Assembly (NCBI GenBank): GCA_027624235.1
Contig: JAQBYB010000009.1
Span: 1 to 58,046, forward strand
Reading direction: 5' to 3'
Source: Pseudomonadota bacterium
Lineage (GTDB): Bacteria > Pseudomonadota > Alphaproteobacteria > Rhodospirillales > Casp-alpha2
Length of the DNA: 58,046 nt
In this document: piece after piece, positions 26,919 through 34,678 of the stretch
Position numbering within the stretch: position 1 is the stretch's first letter
Layout of the letters: each line of letters starts with the position of its first letter
Position numbers and translations under genes: made by a program
Notes under the pieces: model-generated
What the model was told of the DNA's origin: nothing
Databases searched by the model: none
The model's input: only the letters and a program-made list of their open reading frames with translations

Positions 26919-27680
26919 ATTACCGTTTTCGACCCCACCGCCGAAGCCTCCAGCGAAGCCGCCGCCGGGCGCCGCAAGGCGTTTTTCCGTGGCGTCGGCC
27001 ATGGGCTCAGCATGCCTTTTTTCATGGTCCTGGCATCGATGATGGGGTTCGGCTCCCTGGCGCGGGAAAGCGGGCTGAGCTTCGGCGTGTCGGTGGTCTC
27101 CACCGCCACCGTCTGGGGCCTGCCGGGACAGGTGGCGTTTGCCGAGTTGTTCGCCGTCGGCGCACCGGTGCTGGCGATCATGCTGGCCTCCTCCATGGCC
27201 AACTTGCGCTTCCTGCCGATGTCGCTGTCAATGCTGCCGCTGTTCCGGGCCGACGAGCGCGCCTGGCGGTGGCGCTATATTCTGGTCGCGCTGATGTCCA
27301 TCAACACCTGGGCGCTGACGCTCCGCCATGGCCCGGCGATGCCCCAGGAGCAACGGTTTCATTACTACATGGGCCTTTGCATCACCTGCTTGACCGGTGG
27401 GCTGATCGGCACCGCGGTGGGCTACTATCTGGCCACCAGCTTCCCGTTCTTTATCATCGTCAGCCTGATTTTCCTGAATCCGGTCTATTTCGTTTTCGTG
27501 TTTGCAGGGGCACGCCAACGCAACTGCATCCTGGCGCTTCTGATCGGCGCCGTTCTGGGGCCGCTGTTCCACCTGATCTCTCCGGAATGGGGATTGCCGT
27601 TCTGCGGCGTCATCGCCGGCAGCGCCGCCTTTTGGATCGACAAACGCATGAAAGCGCCGCCGGGGGAAATAACGCCATGA
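26919..27680 (+). CDS. azlC: AzlC-family branched-chain amino acid exporter, large subunit
   Basis: A membrane protein of about 250 residues with helices such as MPFFMVLASMMGFGSLARE, WRYILVALMSINTWALTL and FFIIVSLIFLNPVYFVFVF, typical of AzlC. Conserved family sequence (RKAFFRGVGHGLSMPFF) begins well before the first in-frame ATG at 27012, so that ATG is internal. No ATG, GTG or TTG precedes it in the open frame. The best candidate is an ATT at 26919, six bases after AAGGA; a small frameshift after the out-of-frame ATG at 26912 is the alternative. It overlaps azlD as ATGA. Together they should export branched-chain or similar amino acids. Confidence 0.8.
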   Translation: MTVFDPTAEASSEAAAGRRKAFFRGVGHGLSMPFFMVLASMMGFGSLARESGLSFGVSVVSTATVWGLPGQVAFAELFAVGAPVLAIMLASSMANLRFLPMSLSMLPLFRADERAWRWRYILVALMSINTWALTLRHGPAMPQEQRFHYYMGLCITCLTGGLIGTAVGYYLATSFPFFIIVSLIFLNPVYFVFVFAGARQRNCILALLIGAVLGPLFHLISPEWGLPFCGVIAGSAAFWIDKRMKAPPGEITP

Positions 27681-28030
27681 CCAATCTTAGCCTGATCGGC
27701 GGGATGTGGGGGCTGTTGATCCTGGTCAGCCTGTCTACCTATATCTGGCGCGCCGGCGGCGTCCTCATCGCCCAGCGTATCGACCCCAACGGTGCCGTGT
27801 CGCAATGGTTCACCTGCGTCGCCTACGGCATGCTGGCGGGACTGATTTCGCGGATATTGCTGATGCCGATCGGTATTCTGGCCGAAACCCTGCTGGCCGA
27901 CCGGATGGCGGCGCTGGCGGTCGGGTTTTTTTTATTCTGGATATTCAAACGCAACATGTTGCCCGCCACCATCGGCGCGACGATGGTGTTTCTCGCCCTG
28001 ACGACGCTTCGCAGTTACGGGTATCTTTAA
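27677..28030 (+). CDS. azlD: AzlD-family small subunit
   Basis: A 117-residue membrane protein with about four hydrophobic segments (GLLILVSLSTYIWRAGGVLI, FTCVAYGMLAGLISRILL and FFLFWIFKRNMLPATIGATM). Size and position identify it as the AzlD partner of AzlC. Its ATG overlaps the azlC stop by four bases, and the protease gene follows after two bases, so the three are one transcript. Confidence 0.85.
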   Translation: MTNLSLIGGMWGLLILVSLSTYIWRAGGVLIAQRIDPNGAVSQWFTCVAYGMLAGLISRILLMPIGILAETLLADRMAALAVGFFLFWIFKRNMLPATIGATMVFLALTTLRSYGYL

Positions 28031-28032
28031 CC

Positions 28033-29166
28033 ATGATCCTGTTTCGCTGTCTTCACGCGGGGATGTTGGCGCTGCTGGTGCTGACAATGCCCTTGCCGGC
28101 ACTAGGCAAGGCCCCCTGCCTGGCGCCGGACGCCGTCTGCGCCGCCGCTTCCCGGGTATTCCGGATCGCCGCGTTCGATCCGCTGGCCAGCGCCGTCTTG
28201 CTTGAACCGGGCCTGTTGGTCACCAACCGTCATGCCGTTGCTGACGCCAAGGAGGTGACGATTTTCCTTGCTCGAGATGGTCAGGTGAGCGCCCAGGTAG
28301 TGGCCACCGCCTATGGCGGGGATTTGATCTTGCTCCGCGCACCGGCGATCAACGCCCCGGCCTATTTCGCCACGGCCAATGCCGGCCCTGAGGGGCAATT
28401 TTTCACCATCGGCGCCGACATTCGCAGCCATGCCATCCGGGTCTACACGCCGGGCCGCCTGTTGCTGTCGCTGGCGGAAGGCAAGCCGTTGGCGCGGCTT
28501 CACACCGACGCCTACAGCCAGCCGGGCAATTCCGGCGGCGCACTGGTCGATTCAGCAGGCCGGTTGGTGGCCATCGTGACGTCCGGCGGCGAGGGCCGCA
28601 ACGAAGCCATTCCGGTGGCTGAAATTAAAAAACTGAAGGCGCTGTCCGGACCCGAACACGAAGCGCAAAGCCGGGCATTGGGGCTGGCCTACAGAAAATG
28701 CATCGAAGCCCTGGAGGCGGTTCCCGCATCCCGCAAGTGGTTGCCACTCGAAACCGCCGCCATCGTCAAGGACCAGTGTGGGCGAACCAACAACCGCCAG
28801 CTCTGGGACCTGGCCGGGCAAACCTTCGCTCGCCAAGGGAAAGCCGAAGACGCCATAGAAATGTTTTCCCGCGCCCTGGACCAGGACCCCAACGCCATCA
28901 ATTCGATGCTGTCCATGGTCGTCGCGCTGCACCTGAACGGCGGTTACACGGAAGAGGTTCCCATTCTCCACCGTCTGATCAACATCATTCCCGCCGACGC
29001 CGGGGTGCTAAGGCTGGGCGTTCAAGCCGGCGCCTGGGGGAAAAACGAGGCATTATTAAAGAAATCCCTGCGCCTGATGGATACGCATTTCCCGAAATTG
29101 GCGCCCATGGCCCGGTCCTTCATTGAAAAAAACCCGGCACCACCGGCGCGACGCCGCAAACCTTAA
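28033..29166 (+). CDS. Periplasmic trypsin-like serine protease with C-terminal TPR region
   Basis: A 377-residue protein with a signal peptide (hydrophobic core LALLVLTMPLPALG, cleavage near residue 25) and an S1C/HtrA-type protease domain: His67 (TNRHAVAD), Asp97 (GGDLILL) and Ser167 (QPGNSGGAL). Instead of PDZ domains, the C-terminal ~150 residues form TPR-like helices (QTFARQGKAEDAIEMFSRAL, then DPNAINSM). It should be periplasmic or membrane-tethered. It is translationally linked to azlCD, which is unusual; quality control or maturation of an envelope protein is possible. Its stop overlaps the convergent prpF-like gene by four bases. Confidence 0.85.
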   Translation: MILFRCLHAGMLALLVLTMPLPALGKAPCLAPDAVCAAASRVFRIAAFDPLASAVLLEPGLLVTNRHAVADAKEVTIFLARDGQVSAQVVATAYGGDLILLRAPAINAPAYFATANAGPEGQFFTIGADIRSHAIRVYTPGRLLLSLAEGKPLARLHTDAYSQPGNSGGALVDSAGRLVAIVTSGGEGRNEAIPVAEIKKLKALSGPEHEAQSRALGLAYRKCIEALEAVPASRKWLPLETAAIVKDQCGRTNNRQLWDLAGQTFARQGKAEDAIEMFSRALDQDPNAINSMLSMVVALHLNGGYTEEVPILHRLINIIPADAGVLRLGVQAGAWGKNEALLKKSLRLMDTHFPKLAPMARSFIEKNPAPPARRRKP

Positions 29167-30311
29167 GCGCCGGGGACCAGCACCCGGCCTTCGAACAGGC
29201 GGCGTTGGGTGCGATAGACCCCGGCCTGTTCCGCCACCCAGCCATCAGGACCGTTGGTGACGGTGCACACCACCGGGACGATTCCGGACGGCTGCATGAT
29301 GCGGATATCGTCGCCTTCCGGTCTTGATCGCGCATGACGATGATTGATCGTGCCTTCGATTCGCACCGCCGTGGCGCAACAGAGCGCGCCGGTCAGCGGC
29401 AACGCCCGGTGGGTGTTACCGGAAGAAAGAATTCTCGCCGTCAGGTCGCCGTCAGCGGCCTTGATGGTTTCCCCGGCCAGGGTTTCGGCGTCTTGCGGTG
29501 GCGCGACCATGCCGACGTAGGGCGAAGACGGAAAGTTTTCGGAGGCGTCCTTGGTGGTCTTCGCAATCCCCATCATCACCGTGGCTTGCGCGCGGATATC
29601 TTCCAGCCAGCCCATCAGCTCGGCCCTGGCGTCGATGTCGGCGGGGGCCTCGGTGCCGGTGGCGCCCATCGCTTTCGCCTCGACGAACACAACCGGGTTG
29701 GCGGCATCGATGAGCGACGCTTCGATCACGCCTAGGCCCTCAACGGCAATTTCGTCGATGACGTTGCCGGTCGGTAGCAGGCGGCCCGTCGCGGCACCGC
29801 CGGGGCTGTGGAATTCAAGCCGCACCGGGGCGCCGGTGCCGGATACGCCCTTGAGGTCGAAATCCCCATCAACGGCCGCCATATCGCCGTCCATGGCGAA
29901 GCGGGAATGGATGATCTTGTCGGTGTTGGTGTTGTAGATGCGGACCAGGGCGTTATCGCCGTTGACCGCGACCAGTCCTTCATCGACGGAAAACGGGCCG
30001 ATCGCCGACGACATATTGCCGCAATTGGCGCCGTAGCCGACGTTGTTCCGGTCGACGCTGACCTGGGCGAAGGTATAATCAACATCGGCGTCATCGCGAT
30101 CCGACGGGCCGACGATGCAGACCTTACTGAGCGACGAAATGCCGCCGCCCATGCCGTTCAGTTGCCGTCCGTTGGGATCGGGACTGCCAAGGGCGGCGAG
30201 AAAAATATCATCCCATTCGGCGTGGTCGTCGGGCAGGTCGGACCTAAGAAATATCACCGCCTTCGAGGTGCCGCCGCGCATGAAGACCGCCGGAATTTTG
30301 CGTTGTTTCAT
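29163..30311 (-). CDS. PrpF/GalD-family isomerase (aconitate-type tautomerase)
   Basis: A 382-residue PrpF-family protein. Signature segments are PAVFMRGGTSKAVIF at the N terminus, NGMGGGISSLSKVC near residue 50, and VGYGANCGNMSSAIGPF with the catalytic cysteine near residue 95. Family members isomerise 2-methylaconitate or tautomerise 4-oxalomesaconate. Adjacent TcuA-like and PrpD-like genes point to an aconitate- or tricarballylate-type acid. The ATG at 30311 is four bases after the flavoprotein stop. Confidence 0.86.
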   Translation of the reverse strand: MKQRKIPAVFMRGGTSKAVIFLRSDLPDDHAEWDDIFLAALGSPDPNGRQLNGMGGGISSLSKVCIVGPSDRDDADVDYTFAQVSVDRNNVGYGANCGNMSSAIGPFSVDEGLVAVNGDNALVRIYNTNTDKIIHSRFAMDGDMAAVDGDFDLKGVSGTGAPVRLEFHSPGGAATGRLLPTGNVIDEIAVEGLGVIEASLIDAANPVVFVEAKAMGATGTEAPADIDARAELMGWLEDIRAQATVMMGIAKTTKDASENFPSSPYVGMVAPPQDAETLAGETIKAADGDLTARILSSGNTHRALPLTGALCCATAVRIEGTINHRHARSRPEGDDIRIMQPSGIVPVVCTVTNGPDGWVAEQAGVYRTQRRLFEGRVLVPGA

Positions 30312-30315
30312 GGCA

Positions 30316-31800
30316 TCACCCGTCGAACTTGGCGGCGCTGCGCCCGGCGATACGCCCGAAGGTGGCGCCCGACACCAAGCCTGACCCGGCGCCGTAATTA
30401 TCATGGAACAGGCCGCCGACCATCTCGCCACAGGTATACAGGCCGGGGATCGGCTTTCCGCCATCGCCGATCACCCGGGCGTCGGCGTCGATCTTGAGCC
30501 CGCCGAACGTGAACGTAATGCCGCCGGTGACGGTATAGGCGTGAAACGGCGGATCATCGAGGCGAATCGCCCAGTTGGTCTTTTCGATGTCGAGGCCGGA
30601 TGTGGACAGTCCGTCTTTTTGGCTGGGGTCGAACCCACCGGGATCGCAAGCGGCGGCGTTATAGGCCTCCAACGATTTCAAGGCCTCATCCTTGTCGTCG
30701 ATCTCGAGCTTGCCGATCAGTTCGTCCAGGGTGTCAGCGACGACCGGCTCACTGGTGGAATAGCGGGGTTCCAGCAAACCCACGGTCTTTTGATCGAAAA
30801 ACTGAAAGGCCATGCCTTGTGTCTGCGTCAAAATAATCCGCCCGTACTTGGCGTAGGTGAGGAAATTCACGTCCATGCCTTCGTCCAGGAACCGCAGCCC
30901 TTCGCGGTTGAGCAAGACCCCATATAGATAGGACAGCCGGTTGCTTTTGTCGGTCAGTTCCCGCGGCGCGTAATCGCCCCAATCGGCGCTGATCGGCGTC
31001 GAATGGCAACCGTCCCATTGGCCCGCTTTCTCGGCGCCGATGTCCATCGCCATGCGCAGGCCGTCGCCCCGGTTATGGGGCGTGCCGCGCACCTTGGCCC
31101 GGTCCCACGGCGCGCCAAGATATTGCAGCCGCATCTCGGCGTTGGCCTCAAAGCCGCCGCAAGCCAGCACCACCGCGCCTGCGGTTATGTCTTCGGAGGC
31201 GCCGGCGCCTTGTACCGTGACCCCGGTGACCCTGCCGCCGGAGTCCTGGATCAGCCCCGTGGCGGCACTTTCATAGCGGATTTCGACGCCCATGCTTTCG
31301 GCAGTGGCGAACCAGGCCGTCGACAGCCCGACGCCTTCGTGTTCGGCGCGCACCACCAGCCCGCGCTGCCACTGGATAACGCCGTCCTTGTTGACGCCGG
31401 ACAAACCGATGGCCGGCTCCATGGGGATTTTGCCGACCGCATGCATCCACATCACCGTGTCGCGGGAGTTGGAGACCAGAATATCCGACAACACCGGGTC
31501 GGTCCGACCGCCGGTCACGCGCACCAGGTCGCCCATGAAATCCTCATAGGGGTATGGCGTGACGCCGTCGTAGAAGTTCGGGTATTGATCCTCGATGCCC
31601 GGCAGCAGCGGTTCCAGGTCGCGGGCGTTAACGAAGGCAAACCGAAAGACGCCGCCGCTCCAATGGGTGTTGCCGCCGCGCATTTTCTTCGGCGCCGCTT
31701 CCAGCACCAGCACTTTTTCCGCGCCGTTTTCGGTCGCCGATACGCTGGCTGCCAGCGCGGCATTGCCGGCGCCGATTACGATAACGTCATAATCAGCCAA
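30316..31800 (-). CDS. FAD-dependent tricarballylate dehydrogenase-like flavoprotein
   Basis: A 494-residue flavoprotein resembling TcuA. It has the N-terminal Rossmann motif VIVIGAGNAALAASVSA, the Arg-Gly-Gly-Asn-Thr segment RGGNTHWSGG, and the C-terminal FAD-binding GGLKIDADARV and YGAGSGLVSGATFGRIAG. It belongs to the FAD_binding_2 superfamily with fumarate reductases. TcuA oxidises tricarballylate to cis-aconitate; here the PrpF and PrpD relatives suggest that aconitate or a methylated homologue is handled next. A TcuB-type electron-transfer partner is not seen nearby. It overlaps the PrpD-family gene by eight bases. Confidence 0.82.
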   Translation of the reverse strand: MADYDVIVIGAGNAALAASVSATENGAEKVLVLEAAPKKMRGGNTHWSGGVFRFAFVNARDLEPLLPGIEDQYPNFYDGVTPYPYEDFMGDLVRVTGGRTDPVLSDILVSNSRDTVMWMHAVGKIPMEPAIGLSGVNKDGVIQWQRGLVVRAEHEGVGLSTAWFATAESMGVEIRYESAATGLIQDSGGRVTGVTVQGAGASEDITAGAVVLACGGFEANAEMRLQYLGAPWDRAKVRGTPHNRGDGLRMAMDIGAEKAGQWDGCHSTPISADWGDYAPRELTDKSNRLSYLYGVLLNREGLRFLDEGMDVNFLTYAKYGRIILTQTQGMAFQFFDQKTVGLLEPRYSTSEPVVADTLDELIGKLEIDDKDEALKSLEAYNAAACDPGGFDPSQKDGLSTSGLDIEKTNWAIRLDDPPFHAYTVTGGITFTFGGLKIDADARVIGDGGKPIPGLYTCGEMVGGLFHDNYGAGSGLVSGATFGRIAGRSAAKFDG

Positions 31801-33187
31801 CTTTTTTCTCCTGTTTGTCGGGGTCAGGCGTCATGGCGGCGGTGAGATCGGCCACCGTGTCGAGGGTCTCCAGGGTTTCCAGCTTCTCGAACAACGGCAA
31901 AATGCTGTCGGTCGGTAACGCCCGCCCAGCGCAATCGTCGAACTTCGACCACAGCTCATCGCGGCTCATGGGGTTGGCCGGTCCACGCCCGAGCTCGTGG
32001 CCGCGGCGGACGGAAAGTTTTTCGCCGCCGGTGGTGGTGACGATGACCTCGGCGCCGAATTGGTTGTCCGACTCGGCGGGCATGTCGGGGTGTGCGCCGA
32101 CGCGAACCCGCGCCATCACCTTGCGCACTGCCGGATCGGCATACGCGTCGCCTACGAAATGATCGAGGCCGACACGGCCGTCCATAAGGGCGCGGGCAAC
32201 GACGTAATGCATGGAGAACTTGGCCTTGAGCCCGTTTTTCGGATCCGGGTTGTCGGTATGGGGAAGGCGGCGGGGATTGGCCAGCACTTCAATGTCGGCA
32301 ACGTCCTCCGGCTTTAGCCCCTGACCCTGGACCATTTCCAGCATGCAGTTAATCGCCGTGTGGGTGGAGCCGCAGCACGGGAACTGCTTGAGGCCCATAC
32401 CGGGATCGATGAGATCCAGGGGATCGGCCCAATTTTCAAAGATCTTGTCGGCGTCGAAATTTCCAGGTCCGTTGAAAACGTTGAAAAAGCCTTGTTCGTG
32501 CTCGAACGCTTCCTGGTTGGCGGTGAAACCCTCCTTCGCCATCAGCACCGCCTGCACGCCGCATCGAGCCGAATGGCCGACGTGCAGCGGCTTGGTCATG
32601 GTGCCGAAGTTGGCTTTGACGCCCGATGCCAGGGATACGGCCATGGCCAGGGCCGTGGCCGTCTCATCCTCGCTCAGGTCCAGAAGATGCGCCGAAGCGG
32701 CGACGGTGCCGAAGATGCCCAGCGTCGCCGTCGGGTGCCAACCCTTTTCGTAATGATGAAAATTGACGCCGAGGGCGACGCGGCTTTCGGCTTCGAACCC
32801 GGCGACATAGGCGCAAATAGCGTCGCGGCCGCTGGCATTCGTCATCTCTCCCAGCGCGATAATCGCCGGCACCAGAGGCGCCGATGGATGGCCGCCGATG
32901 GAAATGGCAAAGTCGTCGAAGTCCAACGCATGTGACGCGGTGCCGTTTATCAACACCGCATCGAGAGGTCTGGCGCGACCGCCGCCGAAAACCAGACACG
33001 GGCCAGTCGTGCTTTCGCCAATTCCCTGAACGCGCTTGACGATGCTGACGCAGTCTTCGCCCGCCCCCGCCAGGGTAACGCCGATGGTATCCAGTATCCC
33101 GATTCTCGCCCAGTCGACAGCGGCGGTGGGCAGGTCGTCGTACCGAAATGCCTTAATCCTGCGGGCCAATTCGCTGGCGATGCTCAT
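31793..33187 (-). CDS. MmgE/PrpD-family dehydratase
   Basis: A 464-residue MmgE/PrpD-family protein. Landmarks are SHALDFDDF near residue 85, HYEKGWHPTATLGIFG near 145, VGHSARCGVQAV and FPCCGSTHTA. Relatives dehydrate 2-methylcitrate or isomerise aconitate, or act as cis-aconitate decarboxylase, so the exact reaction is open. It is first in the minus-strand trio PrpD-TcuA-PrpF. GGGAGG precedes the ATG at 33187, and a perfect palindrome lies 34 bp upstream of the start. Confidence 0.86.
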   Translation of the reverse strand: MSIASELARRIKAFRYDDLPTAAVDWARIGILDTIGVTLAGAGEDCVSIVKRVQGIGESTTGPCLVFGGGRARPLDAVLINGTASHALDFDDFAISIGGHPSAPLVPAIIALGEMTNASGRDAICAYVAGFEAESRVALGVNFHHYEKGWHPTATLGIFGTVAASAHLLDLSEDETATALAMAVSLASGVKANFGTMTKPLHVGHSARCGVQAVLMAKEGFTANQEAFEHEQGFFNVFNGPGNFDADKIFENWADPLDLIDPGMGLKQFPCCGSTHTAINCMLEMVQGQGLKPEDVADIEVLANPRRLPHTDNPDPKNGLKAKFSMHYVVARALMDGRVGLDHFVGDAYADPAVRKVMARVRVGAHPDMPAESDNQFGAEVIVTTTGGEKLSVRRGHELGRGPANPMSRDELWSKFDDCAGRALPTDSILPLFEKLETLETLDTVADLTAAMTPDPDKQEKKVG

Positions 33188-33220
33188 GGATGCGACCTCC
33201 CTTACAGCGGACTTTCCCGG

Positions 33221-33232
33221 ATTGTATACAAT
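33221..33232. promoter_or_regulatory. Palindromic operator upstream of the prpD-like gene
   Basis: ATTGTATACAAT is a perfect 12-bp palindrome of the kind bound by GntR/FCD regulators. It lies 34 bp upstream of the PrpD-family start, in the 74-bp gap after the lvaB-like gene. The only GntR protein in the window is encoded at 50.4-51.1 kb. Confidence 0.5.
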
Positions 33233-33261
33233 TTGAAGGAGCAGATCGAGTCCCTGGAGGC

Positions 33262-33630
33262 TTATTCGTCACCTGCCAGCGCCTTGGGGTTGCTTTCCCG
33301 CACCCGGTCCCGTGCCGTTTGCCAAAGGTGATCGCGAACCGCGTCATGGCCGGGGGCATCGGGGTCATATTTACCGCCCCGGATCGCCGCCGCCAGGGTC
33401 CGGTTGAGGTCCGCCAGGCCCCCCTTCGCTTCAAGAATTCTGGACAGCGACTGCAACTCTTCGCGTTCCGGTGCGTCGCCGATTTGTTGCTGACGTTCGG
33501 CAATGGCCCGTGCGCTGGCCAGCATCAATTCCCGGTAGCGCGCATCGTCGGGTACCTCGACGGCGGGGTCGTTTTCCCTGATCCGGCGGACGAGATCGGC
33601 AAGCTCCGGGCCGGTCGGGCGATCACGCAT
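33262..33630 (-). CDS. lvaB: LvaB-like small protein (DUF6285 type)
   Basis: A 122-residue helical protein (GPELADLVRRIREND, YRELMLASARAIAERQ, LNRTLAAAIRGG). It resembles the small proteins that accompany aminoglycoside-phosphotransferase-like kinases and acyl-CoA dehydrogenases. In Pseudomonas putida the equivalent small protein, LvaB, assists the kinase LvaA. It overlaps the kinase gene by eight bases and is the last gene of the array. The identification rests on size, position and pattern; sequence relationship to the P. putida protein was not computed. Confidence 0.72.
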   Translation of the reverse strand: MRDRPTGPELADLVRRIRENDPAVEVPDDARYRELMLASARAIAERQQQIGDAPEREELQSLSRILEAKGGLADLNRTLAAAIRGGKYDPDAPGHDAVRDHLWQTARDRVRESNPKALAGDE

Positions 33631-34678
33631 CGGGACGTCCCCCGGCTTGACGCAAGACTTCCAATTCCAATTCCGGCACCAGATTCTGGGTGAGTGCGAG
33701 TTCCAGGGACAATTGTTCGGCGGAGACGTGGCGGGCGGCTTGTTGGCAGGCGATGACGGCCCAGCGCACGTGCGCCATGACCTCCCAATAAGCGACGCGC
33801 CCGGTATCGATGCGGCGTCCGGATTCCTGTTCATAGGCGTCATAGAAAGGCTTCCGATCGGCGATGCCACCGGCCTCGCGCTCAGGCGCACCGAACCGCC
33901 AGCATTTGGCGCAGAACCAGCCGATGTCTTCTTCCGCCTCGCCCCAACCGGCGAATTCCCAGTCCAGAATGCCGGTCAGTTCGCCGGCATCGGAAACCAT
34001 GTAGTTGCCGGTGCGGAAGTCACGATGGCAAAGCACGATGTCGGCGGCCTTGTCATCAACCGGGGGCGCGTTCAACTCCAACCACCGAAGCCCCCATTCC
34101 AGCGCCGGGCGAGCCTGGCCCAAATCATCCAGATAGCGGCGATAGAGACCGACGGCGGCCAGCGCCGGGGCGGCGTCAATGGGCGTCAAAAAACCCAGGT
34201 CGGCGGCGGCGGGCGCATCCGGCGTAATCGCATGAATGCGCGCCAACTCCCTGCCCAAGGATGCGGCCAGGGCATCATCGGGCGGGCGCTTGACCAGCTT
34301 ATGCCCCTGCGCCGTGCCGTCGATGCGGTTCATGATGAAAAATGGCCCGCCCAGAATGGTTGGGTCGGTTGCCAACAGGTACGGCTTCGGCACCGCAACG
34401 CCGGCCCGGTGGGCGGTTTTCAATAATGCGTATTCCTGCGCCCGGCCATGGCTGGCGGCGACCGATGACGGCGCGTCCAGGCGCAGCACCAAGGCATAGT
34501 CGCCGGTCCGCGCCCCGCCTTCCAGCACCGAAATATCCAACAACCAGTTTTCCTGAATGGCGCCGCCCGGCAGTCTGCGAAGGTCATTGATCTCGACCGG
34601 GGCCTCGGCGGCGTCGCTGATGAATTTCCGAAGCCGCGCCTTGGCGGCGCCCGAAACCCGTCCGCCAATCAGCCCCAT
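33623..34678 (-). CDS. lvaA: LvaA-like phosphotransferase (APH/ACAD10-type kinase)
   Basis: A 351-residue kinase-fold protein of the aminoglycoside phosphotransferase family. The catalytic loop CHRDFRTGN lies near residue 220 and the metal-binding LDWEFAGWG near 243. Between an acyl-CoA dehydrogenase and a DUF6285-like protein it matches LvaA, which phosphorylates 4-hydroxyacyl-CoA, and the kinase half of ACAD10/11, rather than an antibiotic-resistance enzyme. It would phosphorylate a hydroxyacyl-CoA so that the hydroxyl can later be eliminated. It overlaps genes at both ends (8 and 10 bp). Confidence 0.82.
   Translation of the reverse strand: MGLIGGRVSGAAKARLRKFISDAAEAPVEINDLRRLPGGAIQENWLLDISVLEGGARTGDYALVLRLDAPSSVAASHGRAQEYALLKTAHRAGVAVPKPYLLATDPTILGGPFFIMNRIDGTAQGHKLVKRPPDDALAASLGRELARIHAITPDAPAAADLGFLTPIDAAPALAAVGLYRRYLDDLGQARPALEWGLRWLELNAPPVDDKAADIVLCHRDFRTGNYMVSDAGELTGILDWEFAGWGEAEEDIGWFCAKCWRFGAPEREAGGIADRKPFYDAYEQESGRRIDTGRVAYWEVMAHVRWAVIACQQAARHVSAEQLSLELALTQNLVPELELEVLRQAGGRPDA

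Noticed and set aside
26912..28030. A plus-strand frame starting at ATG 26912 as the azlC product
   Set aside because: In that frame the translation is Arg/Pro-rich shadow sequence until it enters azlD; AzlC motifs lie in another frame.
33623..34678. Aminoglycoside-resistance phosphotransferase
   Set aside because: The fold matches, but overlap with an acyl-CoA dehydrogenase and an LvaB-like gene points to an LvaA/ACAD10-type acyl-CoA kinase.
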